32,171 nucleotides of DNA from Chloroflexota bacterium (GTDB lineage: Bacteria; Chloroflexota; Anaerolineae; Anaerolineales; UBA11858). The stretch is taken from positions 1 through 32,171 of the forward strand of contig VGOC01000032.1 of NCBI GenBank assembly GCA_016865865.1. The letters run 5' to 3'. Of this stretch, positions 7,213 to 13,386 are shown in pieces. Position 1 is the stretch's first letter; the number at the start of each line of letters is the position of its first letter. The notes beneath the pieces were generated by a model. That model was not told the origin of the DNA. It made no database searches and was given only the letters and a program-made list of their open reading frames with translations. A program made the position numbers and the translations under genes.

Positions 7213-7596
7213 ATGGCTAACGAACACAAGAAAATCGTTATCATCGAGGATGAGCCGGATACTGTAGAGATGTTCGCAGAGATGATGCGTTTGAGCGGTT
7301 ATGATGTGCTCAAATCATACGGTGGAACGCAGGCGATATCTCTGATCTCCGAAGAGAAACCGGACGCTATTGTGTTGGATATGATGATGCCTGACTTGTC
7401 GGGGCTGGATGTTTTGGAGCAAATTCGCGCTAATCCAGCGCTGGCGAGAATCCCGGTGATCATCGTCTCGGCTATGTGCATGCCTCAAGATATCCAGGCG
7501 GGGTTGGATGCTGGCGCTTCAGTATATCTCACCAAACCGGTGACATATCAGCAGCTTAGTCAGGCGGTCCAGGATACCATCCGGGCGACTGGGTAA
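7213..7596 (+). CDS. Single-domain response regulator (CheY-like receiver)
   Basis: The protein has 127 residues and is a receiver domain with no output domain. All switch residues are present: the acidic pocket (IEDEPD), phospho-acceptor Asp56 (VLDMMMPDLSG), Ser86 (IVSAM) and Lys108 (LTKPV). It would pass on a signal by protein-protein contact after phosphorylation by a histidine kinase, none of which is encoded nearby. AGGAG at 7199-7203 is nine bases from the ATG at 7213 but only three from the ATG at 7207, so 7213 is preferred. It sits alone with an 80-base upstream gap that has AT-rich promoter-like sequence but no convincing pair of boxes. Confidence 0.9.
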   Translation: MANEHKKIVIIEDEPDTVEMFAEMMRLSGYDVLKSYGGTQAISLISEEKPDAIVLDMMMPDLSGLDVLEQIRANPALARIPVIIVSAMCMPQDIQAGLDAGASVYLTKPVTYQQLSQAVQDTIRATG

Positions 7597-7654
7597 AAAA
7601 AATAGTCAGAGTCCGCTGGAAAAACTAAAGAAAATATCGAAGGAAAGAGGTTCG

Positions 7655-8275
7655 ATGTCCGTCGTTCGGGCTTTTATCGCAGTCGATTTGCCTTCCGATC
7701 TTCAAGAACGATTGGCGCAAGTTGCTGGCGAATTGAGAGAGCAAATGGGGGATGCGCCTGTCCGTTGGGTGGCGGCGGGCAATATGCATTTGACTTTGAA
7801 ATTCTTGGGTGATGTGTCTTTGAATAACCTGGATGTGTTGAAGGATATCATGCGAGGGGAGACGGCAGATCGAAAGCCGATGGTGATCAGCTTTGGGGGT
7901 TTGGGCGCGTACCCCAAGCCGCGCAGCCCGCGAGTCATTTGGATTGGGGTGGAGGCTCCCGCCGAGTTTGAAGCGCTACAGCGCGGGATTGATCAACAGA
8001 CCGCTGGGGTGGGTTACGCGCGTGACCGGCGGCCTTTTTCGCCTCATCTCACCCTGGGGCGAGTCTCACGCAATGCTACGCCAAAAGATGTGCGTATGAT
8101 TGGGGACGTTCTTTGCGCAAAAAAAGTTGGATTCTTGGGGGTAGCGCGTGTGCATGAAGTTCATCTCTATCGCAGCGATTTACAGCCGGGCGGCGCTGTT
8201 TACAAGCGCCTTTTCTCTGCTGGTTTAAAGGTAACTACTCAGCCAAACGGAGAAATTCCCGAAAAAAGGGTGTGA
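7655..8275 (+). CDS. thpR: RNA 2',3'-cyclic phosphodiesterase, C-terminus altered by a hairpin-element insertion
   Basis: The protein has 206 residues and belongs to the 2H phosphoesterase/LigT-ThpR family. Both HxT motifs are present: His45-Leu-Thr47 (MHLTLKF) and His131-Leu-Thr133 (PHLTLGR). They form the site that opens 2',3'-cyclic phosphate ends of RNA. AGGAAAGAGG precedes the ATG. The last 14 residues (VTTQPNGEIPEKRV) and the stop are encoded by the MITE-like element at 8231-8342. Removing that element and one copy of its 8-bp duplication restores GGT TTA AAG CAG TAG, giving an ancestral 193-residue protein ending GLKQ. The catalytic domain is intact, so activity is probably kept. Confidence 0.9.
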   Translation: MSVVRAFIAVDLPSDLQERLAQVAGELREQMGDAPVRWVAAGNMHLTLKFLGDVSLNNLDVLKDIMRGETADRKPMVISFGGLGAYPKPRSPRVIWIGVEAPAEFEALQRGIDQQTAGVGYARDRRPFSPHLTLGRVSRNATPKDVRMIGDVLCAKKVGFLGVARVHEVHLYRSDLQPGGAVYKRLFSAGLKVTTQPNGEIPEKRV

Positions 8276-8342
8276 GCAGGAGGCTACGCCCCCTGCTCAC
8301 ACCCTTTTTTCGGGTAAATCCGTTCGATGGCTGAGCAGTTAC
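8231..8342 (-). mobile_element. MITE-like hairpin element, copy 3 (intact, 8-bp TSD, inside thpR 3' end)
   Basis: This 112-bp copy runs B to A on the plus strand, the reverse of copies 1 and 2. A perfect direct repeat GTTTAAAG flanks it at 8223-8230 and 8343-8350. The left duplication is coding sequence of thpR, and the element supplies a new in-frame tail and a TGA stop. Its core (GTGAGCAGGAGGCTACGCCCCCTGCTCAC type) differs from other copies but still pairs. Confidence 0.92.
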
Positions 8343-8380
8343 GTTTAAAGCAGTAGAATGAGTCCGATATAAAAACCAAT

Positions 8381-8413
8381 GAGTTTTTCGGTAAACTCAG
8401 TAGAATTCTTTCC
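8381..8413 (+). repeat. Short recurrent hairpin motif (GAGTTT...AAACTC), copy upstream of rsfS
   Basis: GAGTTT (8381-8386) and AAACTC (8393-8398) form a perfect 6-bp stem with a TTCGGT loop, followed by GTAGAATTCTTTC. Related copies lie at 13071, 13234 and 22821, all in non-coding DNA upstream of genes. The role is unknown: a small repeat, an RNA leader element or an operator are all possible. Confidence 0.5.
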
Positions 8414-8441
8414 TGAGTCAAGGGTTGAGAATGAGGTGTAA

Positions 8442-8786
8442 TTGGATACTTTAGAGTTAGCGCATACGATTGTAGATACTTTGGAAGAAAAGAAGGGGGA
8501 AGACATTATCGTCTTGGATATTCGAGAAATTTCTCTGTTAGCTGATTATTTTGTGATCTGTTCGGGAACCAGCCCTCGGATGATTGATGCCCTCTCGGAA
8601 GCGGTTTTCGATGCTGTCAAGAAGGAGCATGGATTACATGTCCGTGTGGAGGGCGCGTCTCATGACGGCTGGATTTTGGCCGATTATGGCGATGTGATCT
8701 TGCATCTGTTTTCCCCTGATAAACGCGCTTACTACGCCCTGGAAGATCTATGGAGCGAAGGGAAAGTAGTGCTGCATTTGCAGTGA
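8442..8786 (+). CDS. rsfS: Ribosome silencing factor RsfS (Iojap family)
   Basis: The protein has 114 residues and matches RsfS along its full length. Recognisable pieces include the IVLDIREISLLADYFVI core, a CSGTSPRMIDALSE helix, and the GWILADYGDVILHLF strand region, followed by YYALEDLW. RsfS binds ribosomal protein uL14 on the 50S subunit and blocks subunit joining in nutrient-poor conditions. The start is TTG at 8442 with GAGGTG immediately upstream; no in-frame ATG fits the family N-terminus. The usual nadD neighbour is absent. The upstream leader contains the GAGTTT/AAACTC motif. Confidence 0.93.
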   Translation: MDTLELAHTIVDTLEEKKGEDIIVLDIREISLLADYFVICSGTSPRMIDALSEAVFDAVKKEHGLHVRVEGASHDGWILADYGDVILHLFSPDKRAYYALEDLWSEGKVVLHLQ

Positions 8787-8811
8787 ATTGCAGTGAATTA
8801 CCACGAATGAT

Positions 8812-8853
8812 CTCCAGCCCCGTCCTCGGGGCGCCCGAGGACGGGCTTTGGAT
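8812..8853. terminator. Hairpin between convergent rsfS and GH25 genes; also a dispersed repeat
   Basis: AGCCCCGTCCTCGGG (8816-8830) pairs with CCCGAGGACGGGCT (8834-8847), with a one-base bulge and a GCG loop, followed by TTTGG. It lies between convergent stop codons and would serve both. The same unit, ending in GACGGGYYTTGGATC, recurs at 28519-28561, so it may be a REP-like repeat used as a terminator. Confidence 0.6.
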
Positions 8854-8868
8854 CGAGCGGCTGCAATA

Positions 8869-9876
8869 TTAGTCTGCGTATTCGAGATACGTGATGGCAT
8901 TGTATCGGCGAGCGCCCCAACCGGCGGTGCTATCTGGAAGCTCGATCAGCCACCAGAGATCATCGCCCAGTTGAATCTCCTTGAATATCGAGAAGGAATA
9001 TCCCTGTTTGATGACGCCAACGGTGTTGTCTTCATGGGCGGTAGGCCGGGATCGTAACCGCAGGGCTGTATAGCCCTGGCGCAGGAAGCCTTTGCGGGGG
9101 TATTTCGTCCCAGGCGCTTCGACTACCACTTCGGCGACCTCCTCCGCTGCTTCCTCTGCGGGAGGCAGCTCGATCACCACAGCCCCACCCTCCTCTACGC
9201 CGCCCGCGCCCCATTTTGCGAATTTGTAGAATTCTTCTTCGCTCATGTTGACGCGGTTGATATCAATGCCCGCGGTGGCCACGCCGAATTCAGGGCCGCG
9301 TCCGTTCTTGTCTGCGCTGTATTGCCACAGCCACCAATCGTTCCAGGGACGAGGGCGAAAGGTGCTGTTGGGATTGTTATCCCAGGGATGCTTCAGCGCA
9401 TCGCTGTAGATCGCCACCCAGAGCTTGTAGTTGGCAGCCCAGGCGGGCGCGCCGACATTGGGGTTCCAGAAGGTCGCCCGGGTGTAGATGACGCATTTCA
9501 CCCCCAATTCCTTTTCGACCGTGTCGAGGAATTCCTTCAACTCGGTCTGGAATCTGGCCTGGTTGGCATGTCCAGGGTTGTCTTCGACGTCAACGGCAGG
9601 GGGCAGATTCCACTTCACCGATTTGAGTAGGTTGCAGAAGTATTTCGCCTGTTGGACGCCGTCGAAGTGTGGATAGAAGAAGTAATAGTATCCACAGGGA
9701 ATGCGCTGGCTGAATTTTTCGGCGTTTTCGCGAAAGCGCTGGTCTGTGTAACTGGCGCCGTTGTTCCTGTCGGTGCCGCCAGCCTTGATATACACGGCTT
9801 TTGCGCCCGCGCCCAACATCTTGCCAACATTTATATCGCGCTGCCAGGTGGAAACATCTATCATGGGTCCGAACAT
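8869..9876 (-). CDS. GH25-family muramidase (lysozyme) with C-terminal SH3-like domain
   Basis: The protein has 335 residues. The GH25 domain (about 1-215) shows Asp7 in GPMIDVSTWQ and the Asp96-Val-Glu98 pair (AVDVED), the expected catalytic acids. Later family landmarks LWQYSADKNG and GIDINR are also present. It should cut the MurNAc-GlcNAc bond of peptidoglycan. An Ala/Glu/Val-rich linker (about 230-252) leads to a bacterial SH3-like domain (about 258-335; ALRLRSRP, WWLIEL) that probably binds cell wall. There is no signal peptide: the first residue is almost next to the catalytic strand, so export must be non-classical or depend on lysis. TAGGAGGT precedes the ATG. It lies 39 bases after the DUF503 gene on the same strand. 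Confidence 0.88.
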   Translation of the reverse strand: MFGPMIDVSTWQRDINVGKMLGAGAKAVYIKAGGTDRNNGASYTDQRFRENAEKFSQRIPCGYYYFFYPHFDGVQQAKYFCNLLKSVKWNLPPAVDVEDNPGHANQARFQTELKEFLDTVEKELGVKCVIYTRATFWNPNVGAPAWAANYKLWVAIYSDALKHPWDNNPNSTFRPRPWNDWWLWQYSADKNGRGPEFGVATAGIDINRVNMSEEEFYKFAKWGAGGVEEGGAVVIELPPAEEAAEEVAEVVVEAPGTKYPRKGFLRQGYTALRLRSRPTAHEDNTVGVIKQGYSFSIFKEIQLGDDLWWLIELPDSTAGWGARRYNAITYLEYAD

Positions 9877-9915
9877 CGCTGTACCTCCTAATTTATTCTG
9901 TTGAGTAAGGTTATT

Positions 9916-10200
9916 TTACATGATCTCCAATTCATCGTCTATAATAGCAACATCGGGCCAGTTTCTCTCGATCCATGCGGGGATTTTCTGCAAGACTCGC
10001 TGTGTGTGGCCGTTGTCGTTGCTCACCACGGCGCAGGCGATGACGGCGCTGCCCCAGACATCGTTGTAGTCAATTTCGGCAGCAGAGATGTTGAATTCGC
10101 GATGCAGCCGCGCCAGCAAGGGTTTGAGGCGACTGCGTTTCTCCTTGAGAGAGGCGCAGCCGGGAATGTGGATATGCAGGGTGATTACGCCGAGAGACAT
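9916..10200 (-). CDS. DUF503 (YlxP-like) protein
   Basis: The 94-residue length and the layout MSLGVITLHIHIPGCASLKEKR, then SRLKPLLARLHREFNISAAEID, then VIACAVVSND match DUF503. This small family is often encoded near nusA/infB/rbfA as YlxP. Its molecular role is not settled; links to ribosome biology come from gene neighbourhood in other genomes. Here it is instead first in a two-gene minus-strand unit with a GH25 muramidase. The start has only a weak GGAA-type RBS. The truncated hairpin element copy 4 lies about 30 bases upstream and may have displaced its original promoter. Confidence 0.85.
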   Translation of the reverse strand: MSLGVITLHIHIPGCASLKEKRSRLKPLLARLHREFNISAAEIDYNDVWGSAVIACAVVSNDNGHTQRVLQKIPAWIERNWPDVAIIDDELEIM

Positions 10201-10229
10201 GATTTGTTCCGAGGATTAAATCATGAGAT

Positions 10230-10327
10230 GGGGAAGTTCCCGAAAAAAGGGTGTGCGAAGGGGCGCAGCCGCTTTGCGTTCGCACACTCTTTTTTCGGGC
10301 TAATCCGTTCGGTGGCTGAGCAGTTAC
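10230..10327 (-). mobile_element. MITE-like hairpin element, copy 4 (left end lost)
   Basis: The core and the right A end (CGTTCGGTGGCTGAGCAGTTAC) are intact. The outer B end, about 18 bases of GTAACTACTCAGCC, is missing at the left. The inner B sequence GGGGAAGTTCCCG is still recognisable. No flanking direct repeat is seen, as expected after loss of one end. The loop is the longer GCGCAGCCGCTTTGCG type shared with copies 5 and 6. Confidence 0.85.
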
Positions 10328-10333
10328 TCATAG

Positions 10334-10345
10334 TATAATATTAAC
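10334..10345 (+). promoter_or_regulatory. -10 box (TATAAT) for a probably leaderless DUF4230 transcript
   Basis: TATAAT at 10334-10339 is six bases before the ATG at 10346, with no Shine-Dalgarno sequence between. Spacing is identical to the hepT case at 260-272. Its upstream region is the end of hairpin element copy 4, so that element may supply the DNA where a -35 box would sit. Confidence 0.5.
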
Positions 10346-11029
10346 ATGAAAGAAGCAAAAGGTTGGATCCTGATTATTGGCATTCTGGCGATTGCAGGAT
10401 GGGCGGGGTTTTCCGTGGTCAACACCGTGCGCGATATGACGGAGGCCATGCGTGATACGACGGAAAATGCCTTGGGGCCGGTCAACGAGATGACAGGGGG
10501 GCTGGCTACGCAGGTCAATCAATTCTTGAATCCCACGCCAACGGTGCTGCCGGACCCGGTGACCATCATCCATGAAATGCGCGCCATTGCGCGCCTGGAA
10601 ACGATTCAATATTCCGTCGAGAAGGTCGTCACCGCTGATCGGGGGCAGGGGCAGCTCGAATTTTTCTTCGGGGATGAGTTGATCTTCGTGGCTCATGGCG
10701 TAGTGATCGCAGGCGTGGATTTAGGGGAGATGGGCGAGGACGACCTCTGGTTGGATTCTGGTATTCTCTATGTCAACCTGCCTCCCGCGGAGATCTTCAT
10801 CGCAACTTTGGATAATGACAAATCTTATGTCTACGACCGCGATACCGGGCTGTTCACCAAAGGTGATATTCACCTGGAGACCGCCGCCCGTCAAGCCGCT
10901 GAGGACGAAATCGAAAAAGCCGCCCTGGAGGATGGCATTCTGGATTTCGCTCAGACCAATGCCGAGGTGTATCTTATTCGCTTATTGAACACCCTGGGCT
11001 TCCCGGACGTTGTCTTCGTCACCGAATAA
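10346..11029 (+). CDS. DUF4230 membrane-anchored protein
   Basis: The protein has 227 residues. A single N-terminal membrane helix (about 6-25) is followed by an amphipathic stretch and then the DUF4230 domain. Recognisable landmarks of the domain are IARLETIQYSVEKVV, the GVVIAGVDLGEM segment, the NLPPAEIFIATLDNDKSYVYDRDTG segment, and a C-terminal helix pair rich in Ala and Glu ending in LLNTLGFPDVV. The molecular function of DUF4230 is not known. It is probably a membrane-tethered protein with the domain outside the membrane. The gene stands alone between hairpin elements copies 4 and 5, and its promoter suggests a leaderless mRNA. Confidence 0.85.
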   Translation: MKEAKGWILIIGILAIAGWAGFSVVNTVRDMTEAMRDTTENALGPVNEMTGGLATQVNQFLNPTPTVLPDPVTIIHEMRAIARLETIQYSVEKVVTADRGQGQLEFFFGDELIFVAHGVVIAGVDLGEMGEDDLWLDSGILYVNLPPAEIFIATLDNDKSYVYDRDTGLFTKGDIHLETAARQAAEDEIEKAALEDGILDFAQTNAEVYLIRLLNTLGFPDVVFVTE

Positions 11030-11048
11030 TATCCATCAACTTTTTTTG

Positions 11049-11165
11049 GTAACTGCTCAGCCATCGAACGGATTAGCCTGCAAAAAGGGTGTGCGAAGGG
11101 GGCGCAGCCGCTTTGCGTTCGCACACCCTTTTTTCGGGAACTTCCCCGTATGGCTGAGTAGTTAC
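11049..11165 (+). mobile_element. MITE-like hairpin element, copy 5 (intact, 8-bp TSD)
   Basis: This 117-bp copy is oriented A to B. The perfect direct repeat TTTTTTTG flanks it at 11041-11048 and 11166-11173. It sits 19 bases after the DUF4230 stop and before the convergent LipM-like stop at 11198, so its two-way terminator core is well placed to end both transcripts. Its left inner arm reads CCTGCAAAAAGGG, slightly decayed from CCCGAAAAAAGGG. Confidence 0.9.
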
Positions 11166-11197
11166 TTTTTTTGTACAAGTATCTAATTTCAAACGGA

Positions 11198-12037
11198 TTA
11201 CTTAATACGCTCGATCCAAACTGGATGGGCGTATTTTTGATCTACCAGCTCGTCGGCCCGGGCAAGTTCCGCGGGGGTGAGTTTGGCAGGCTCGAGAGTC
11301 AGATCGAGGGTTTCTGCGAAAGCCCTGGTAAAAGCTGCGGCTGCCTGTTCCCATGAAACTCGATAGCCGATTGCAGATTCGACGGTCACGGCGCGGTTTA
11401 GCAAACGTTGGGCGGCCTCACGGCGGCTGGCCTCGTCTGGGAAGACCAGCGCCTGGGTGATGCGGGCCAGGTCGCCATGGAGGGGCAGAGTGCCATGTTG
11501 CAGCACGCCAGCCTTTTTGCGGGCTTGGGCGCTGCCGATGAGTTTTTTTCCATGGACGGTGATCTCGTAATGCGAAGGGACTTCGAAGCAGACCGGTTCT
11601 CGCCCCTCCATGTCGGCGCTGTTTCTTGTTTTCGGCAAGGCTTCAGCTGGGAGTCCCAGCGCGAGCGAGGCTCTCAGAAGCGCCTGGGCCAACCTTTGGT
11701 AGCTCTTGATGACGCTGCCGGCAAGGCAGGGTTCATCTTGAGGGCCAATGATGGAGTAGGTCAGTTCGTCAGCGTGCAGGATGGCGCGACCGCCGGTGAT
11801 GCGGCGCACCACATCCCAGCCTCTCTTCGATAGGCGCGCTACATCAACATCGCCGAATGGCTGCGCATAGCCAATAGATAAACATGGTGGAGTCCAGGCG
11901 AAATGACGCAGCGTTGGGGGAACATCTTTGCGGCCGGCGGCCTCGAGAATGGCTTCGTCAACGGCCATGTTCCAGGCGCCAGCGGCCGGGGGCGTTTGGA
12001 TGAGACGCCAGGTATTTTGTGGAAAACGATGATTCAT
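11198..12037 (-). CDS. Lipoate-protein ligase family protein, LipM-like octanoyltransferase
   Basis: The protein has 279 residues and the biotin/lipoate ligase fold. The RRITGGRAILH motif at 78-88 forms the acyl pocket. Residue Cys150 lies in PVCFEVPSHYEI, and Lys164/Lys165 in HGKKLIGSAQARKK. A catalytic cysteine at this place in a CF..PS.YE context is the mark of LipM-type octanoyl-ACP:protein transferases (acyl-thioester intermediate), rather than ATP-using LplA. It would therefore start lipoylation of 2-oxoacid dehydrogenases or GcvH. The reading frame continues upstream to 12484 without a stop, but that part overlaps the DapA-family gene and does not match the family, so the ATG at 12037 is used. 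No lipA is in the window. Confidence 0.85.
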   Translation of the reverse strand: MNHRFPQNTWRLIQTPPAAGAWNMAVDEAILEAAGRKDVPPTLRHFAWTPPCLSIGYAQPFGDVDVARLSKRGWDVVRRITGGRAILHADELTYSIIGPQDEPCLAGSVIKSYQRLAQALLRASLALGLPAEALPKTRNSADMEGREPVCFEVPSHYEITVHGKKLIGSAQARKKAGVLQHGTLPLHGDLARITQALVFPDEASRREAAQRLLNRAVTVESAIGYRVSWEQAAAAFTRAFAETLDLTLEPAKLTPAELARADELVDQKYAHPVWIERIK

Positions 12038-12043
12038 TTTAGT

Positions 12044-12070
12044 GTAGGTCAGGTTGCCAACCTGACTTAC
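12044..12070. repeat. Palindromic sequence between two minus-strand genes
   Basis: GTAGGTCAGGTTG (12044-12056) and CAACCTGACTTAC (12058-12070) are inverted copies with one mismatch and a single-base centre. It fills the gap between the DapA-family stop and the LipM-like start, covering the stop codon. It could be a REP-type palindrome, a weak terminator or a binding site. Only one copy is present in this window. Confidence 0.5.
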
Positions 12071-12984
12071 GGCATTCCCCTTGCGGCTGAATCTAACTCG
12101 GAGAGAATTATTTCTGCGATGCCTTCCGGCAGAGGCAATAACGGCGGGCAGACTGGCCAGAGGGGGAAACCGTGTCTGATATGCATCAGTGCTTTCAAGC
12201 TGGCAGCGTATGGCCGGTATCTTTCCAAGGTCAAGCGCCAGGCAGTGAGTTGGGCCTGGGTTTCCGAGTCGCTCTCGCCGCGCTGGTGAGCCTCCCAAAC
12301 GCGGCGCAGACAGGGGGAAAGGAGATTTGCCGGAGCAGTGATACAGCCTGAAGCCTCGTTTTCTATGGCGAGGCTGAGCAGGTTGTCGGCGCCGGTCAGC
12401 ACAGTCAGTTCGGCGCCGAAACGCTTTCCCAGATCTACGGCATGTCCCGGATCGCCTGAGGAGTCTTTGATCCCGGCAAAGCATCGAGGGTGGGAGTCCT
12501 TGAGGCGGGAGAGTAAATCCAGGCTCAGAGGAACGCCGGATAAACCAGGAAAGTGATATCCCAGCAATGCGCCGCCTGAGGGAACAGAATTTCCGATGAC
12601 CTCATCGAACCAGGTCAGCAGACCTTCGTCGGTTGTTTTGCGGAAGAAGTAGGGAGGCAGAACGACCACGGCATCGAAACCCAAATCGAAAGCCGCGCGG
12701 GAGAGAGCAGAGGTTTCTTCGAGGCTGGGAGTCCCGGTCCCCGCCATCAACCGAAAGTCCGGATATTCCTCTCGCACCCGCGATGCGGCGCGGAATATCC
12801 CAATTTTTTCCTCGGGAGCAAAAGAAGGCCCCTCTCCGGTCGTCCCCAACAATAACGCGCCGTGACAACCCCGCCGGGCGTAGAAGGCTAGAAGGGGTGG
12901 AATGGCTTCCAGGTCGGGCTTGAAATCTCCTTTCAATGGGGTCAGCGCTGCTGCATATACGCCTGCGAGGTTTTGTGTTGACAC
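12067..12984 (-). CDS. DapA-family (dihydrodipicolinate synthase / N-acetylneuraminate lyase superfamily) aldolase
   Basis: The protein has 305 residues and is a TIM-barrel class I aldolase/lyase. Key family residues are present: the Thr48-Thr49 pair in GTTGEGPS, the active-site Tyr143 (LGYHFPG) and the Schiff-base Lys173 (GIKDSSG). The substrate cannot be told from sequence. The gene diverges from a sugar-type ROK regulator, so a sugar-acid aldolase role (KDG- or sialic-acid-like) is at least as likely as lysine biosynthesis. The start is GTG at 12984, with AAGGAG eight bases upstream. An 11-bp tandem duplication (CGGCTCCTTAT twice, 12990-13011) repeats this ribosome-binding site. A 14-bp near-palindrome TTGTGTTGACACAA overlaps the start codon. 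Confidence 0.88.
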   Translation of the reverse strand: MSTQNLAGVYAAALTPLKGDFKPDLEAIPPLLAFYARRGCHGALLLGTTGEGPSFAPEEKIGIFRAASRVREEYPDFRLMAGTGTPSLEETSALSRAAFDLGFDAVVVLPPYFFRKTTDEGLLTWFDEVIGNSVPSGGALLGYHFPGLSGVPLSLDLLSRLKDSHPRCFAGIKDSSGDPGHAVDLGKRFGAELTVLTGADNLLSLAIENEASGCITAPANLLSPCLRRVWEAHQRGESDSETQAQLTAWRLTLERYRPYAASLKALMHIRHGFPLWPVCPPLLPLPEGIAEIILSELDSAARGMP

Positions 12985-13070
12985 AATATCGGCTCCTTAT
13001 CGGCTCCTTATCGTATTTCTATCGCTTTCGAAAGTCAATGATGAGTCCACCGCAAAAACTATGCGCACAG

Positions 13071-13089
13071 GAATTTTTTCGGTGAACTC
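13071..13089 (+). repeat. Short recurrent hairpin motif, copy 2 (decayed stem)
   Basis: GAATTTTTTCGGTGAACTC resembles the motif at 8381 and 22821. The preceding ATGAGTCC...CAAAAAC also resembles the 8358-8378 sequence, so similarity extends for some 60 bases. It lies in the gap between the divergent DapA-family and ROK genes. Confidence 0.4.
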
Positions 13090-13121
13090 AATGATACTCT
13101 CTCGCAATTCAAATATCAATG

Positions 13122-13225
13122 GTAACTACTCAGCCAAACGGGGAAGTTCCCGAAAAAAGGGTGTGCGAACGCAAAGCGGCTGCGCCCCCTTCGCACACCC
13201 TTTTTTCGGGTTAATCCGTTCGATG
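13122..13225 (-). mobile_element. MITE-like hairpin element, copy 6 (right end lost)
   Basis: The left B end (GTAACTACTCAGCCAAACGG) and the core are intact. At the right the A end stops after CCGTTCGATG, and the expected GCTGAGCAGTTAC is replaced by unrelated sequence. No direct repeat is seen. It shares the GCAAAGCGGCTGCGCC loop with copies 4 and 5. It lies in the DapA-ROK intergenic region, separating the two divergent promoters. Confidence 0.87.
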
Positions 13226-13233
13226 TACGACGC

Positions 13234-13252
13234 GAGTTTTATCAGTGAACTC
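13234..13252 (+). repeat. Short recurrent hairpin motif, copy 3
   Basis: GAGTTTTATCAGTGAACTC shows the same GAGTT/AACTC stem as the other copies. It begins right after the broken end of hairpin element copy 6, so the break may involve this repeat. Confidence 0.4.
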
Positions 13253-13314
13253 TTTGGAATGACAGGCAAGAAAATAAACTAAATAAACAAACTGCCTCAA
13301 TACAGTTAGAATAC

Positions 13315-13343
13315 TTGACAATACTACTCCACTTGTCTATACT
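13315..13343 (+). promoter_or_regulatory. Strong sigma-70-type promoter for the ROK regulator
   Basis: A perfect TTGACA at 13315-13320 and TATACT at 13338-13343 are separated by exactly 17 bases. The regulator start codon is at 13387. This is the best promoter match seen in the window. Confidence 0.75.
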
Positions 13344-13386
13344 ATTACTATCCTGATATACGCAAATCAATCGAAGGGACCGAAAT

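Noticed and set aside
12038-12484. Upstream extension of the LipM-like frame to 428 codons
   Set aside because: The extra part overlaps the DapA-family gene in another frame and does not match the family. The natural N-terminus starts at the ATG at 12037.
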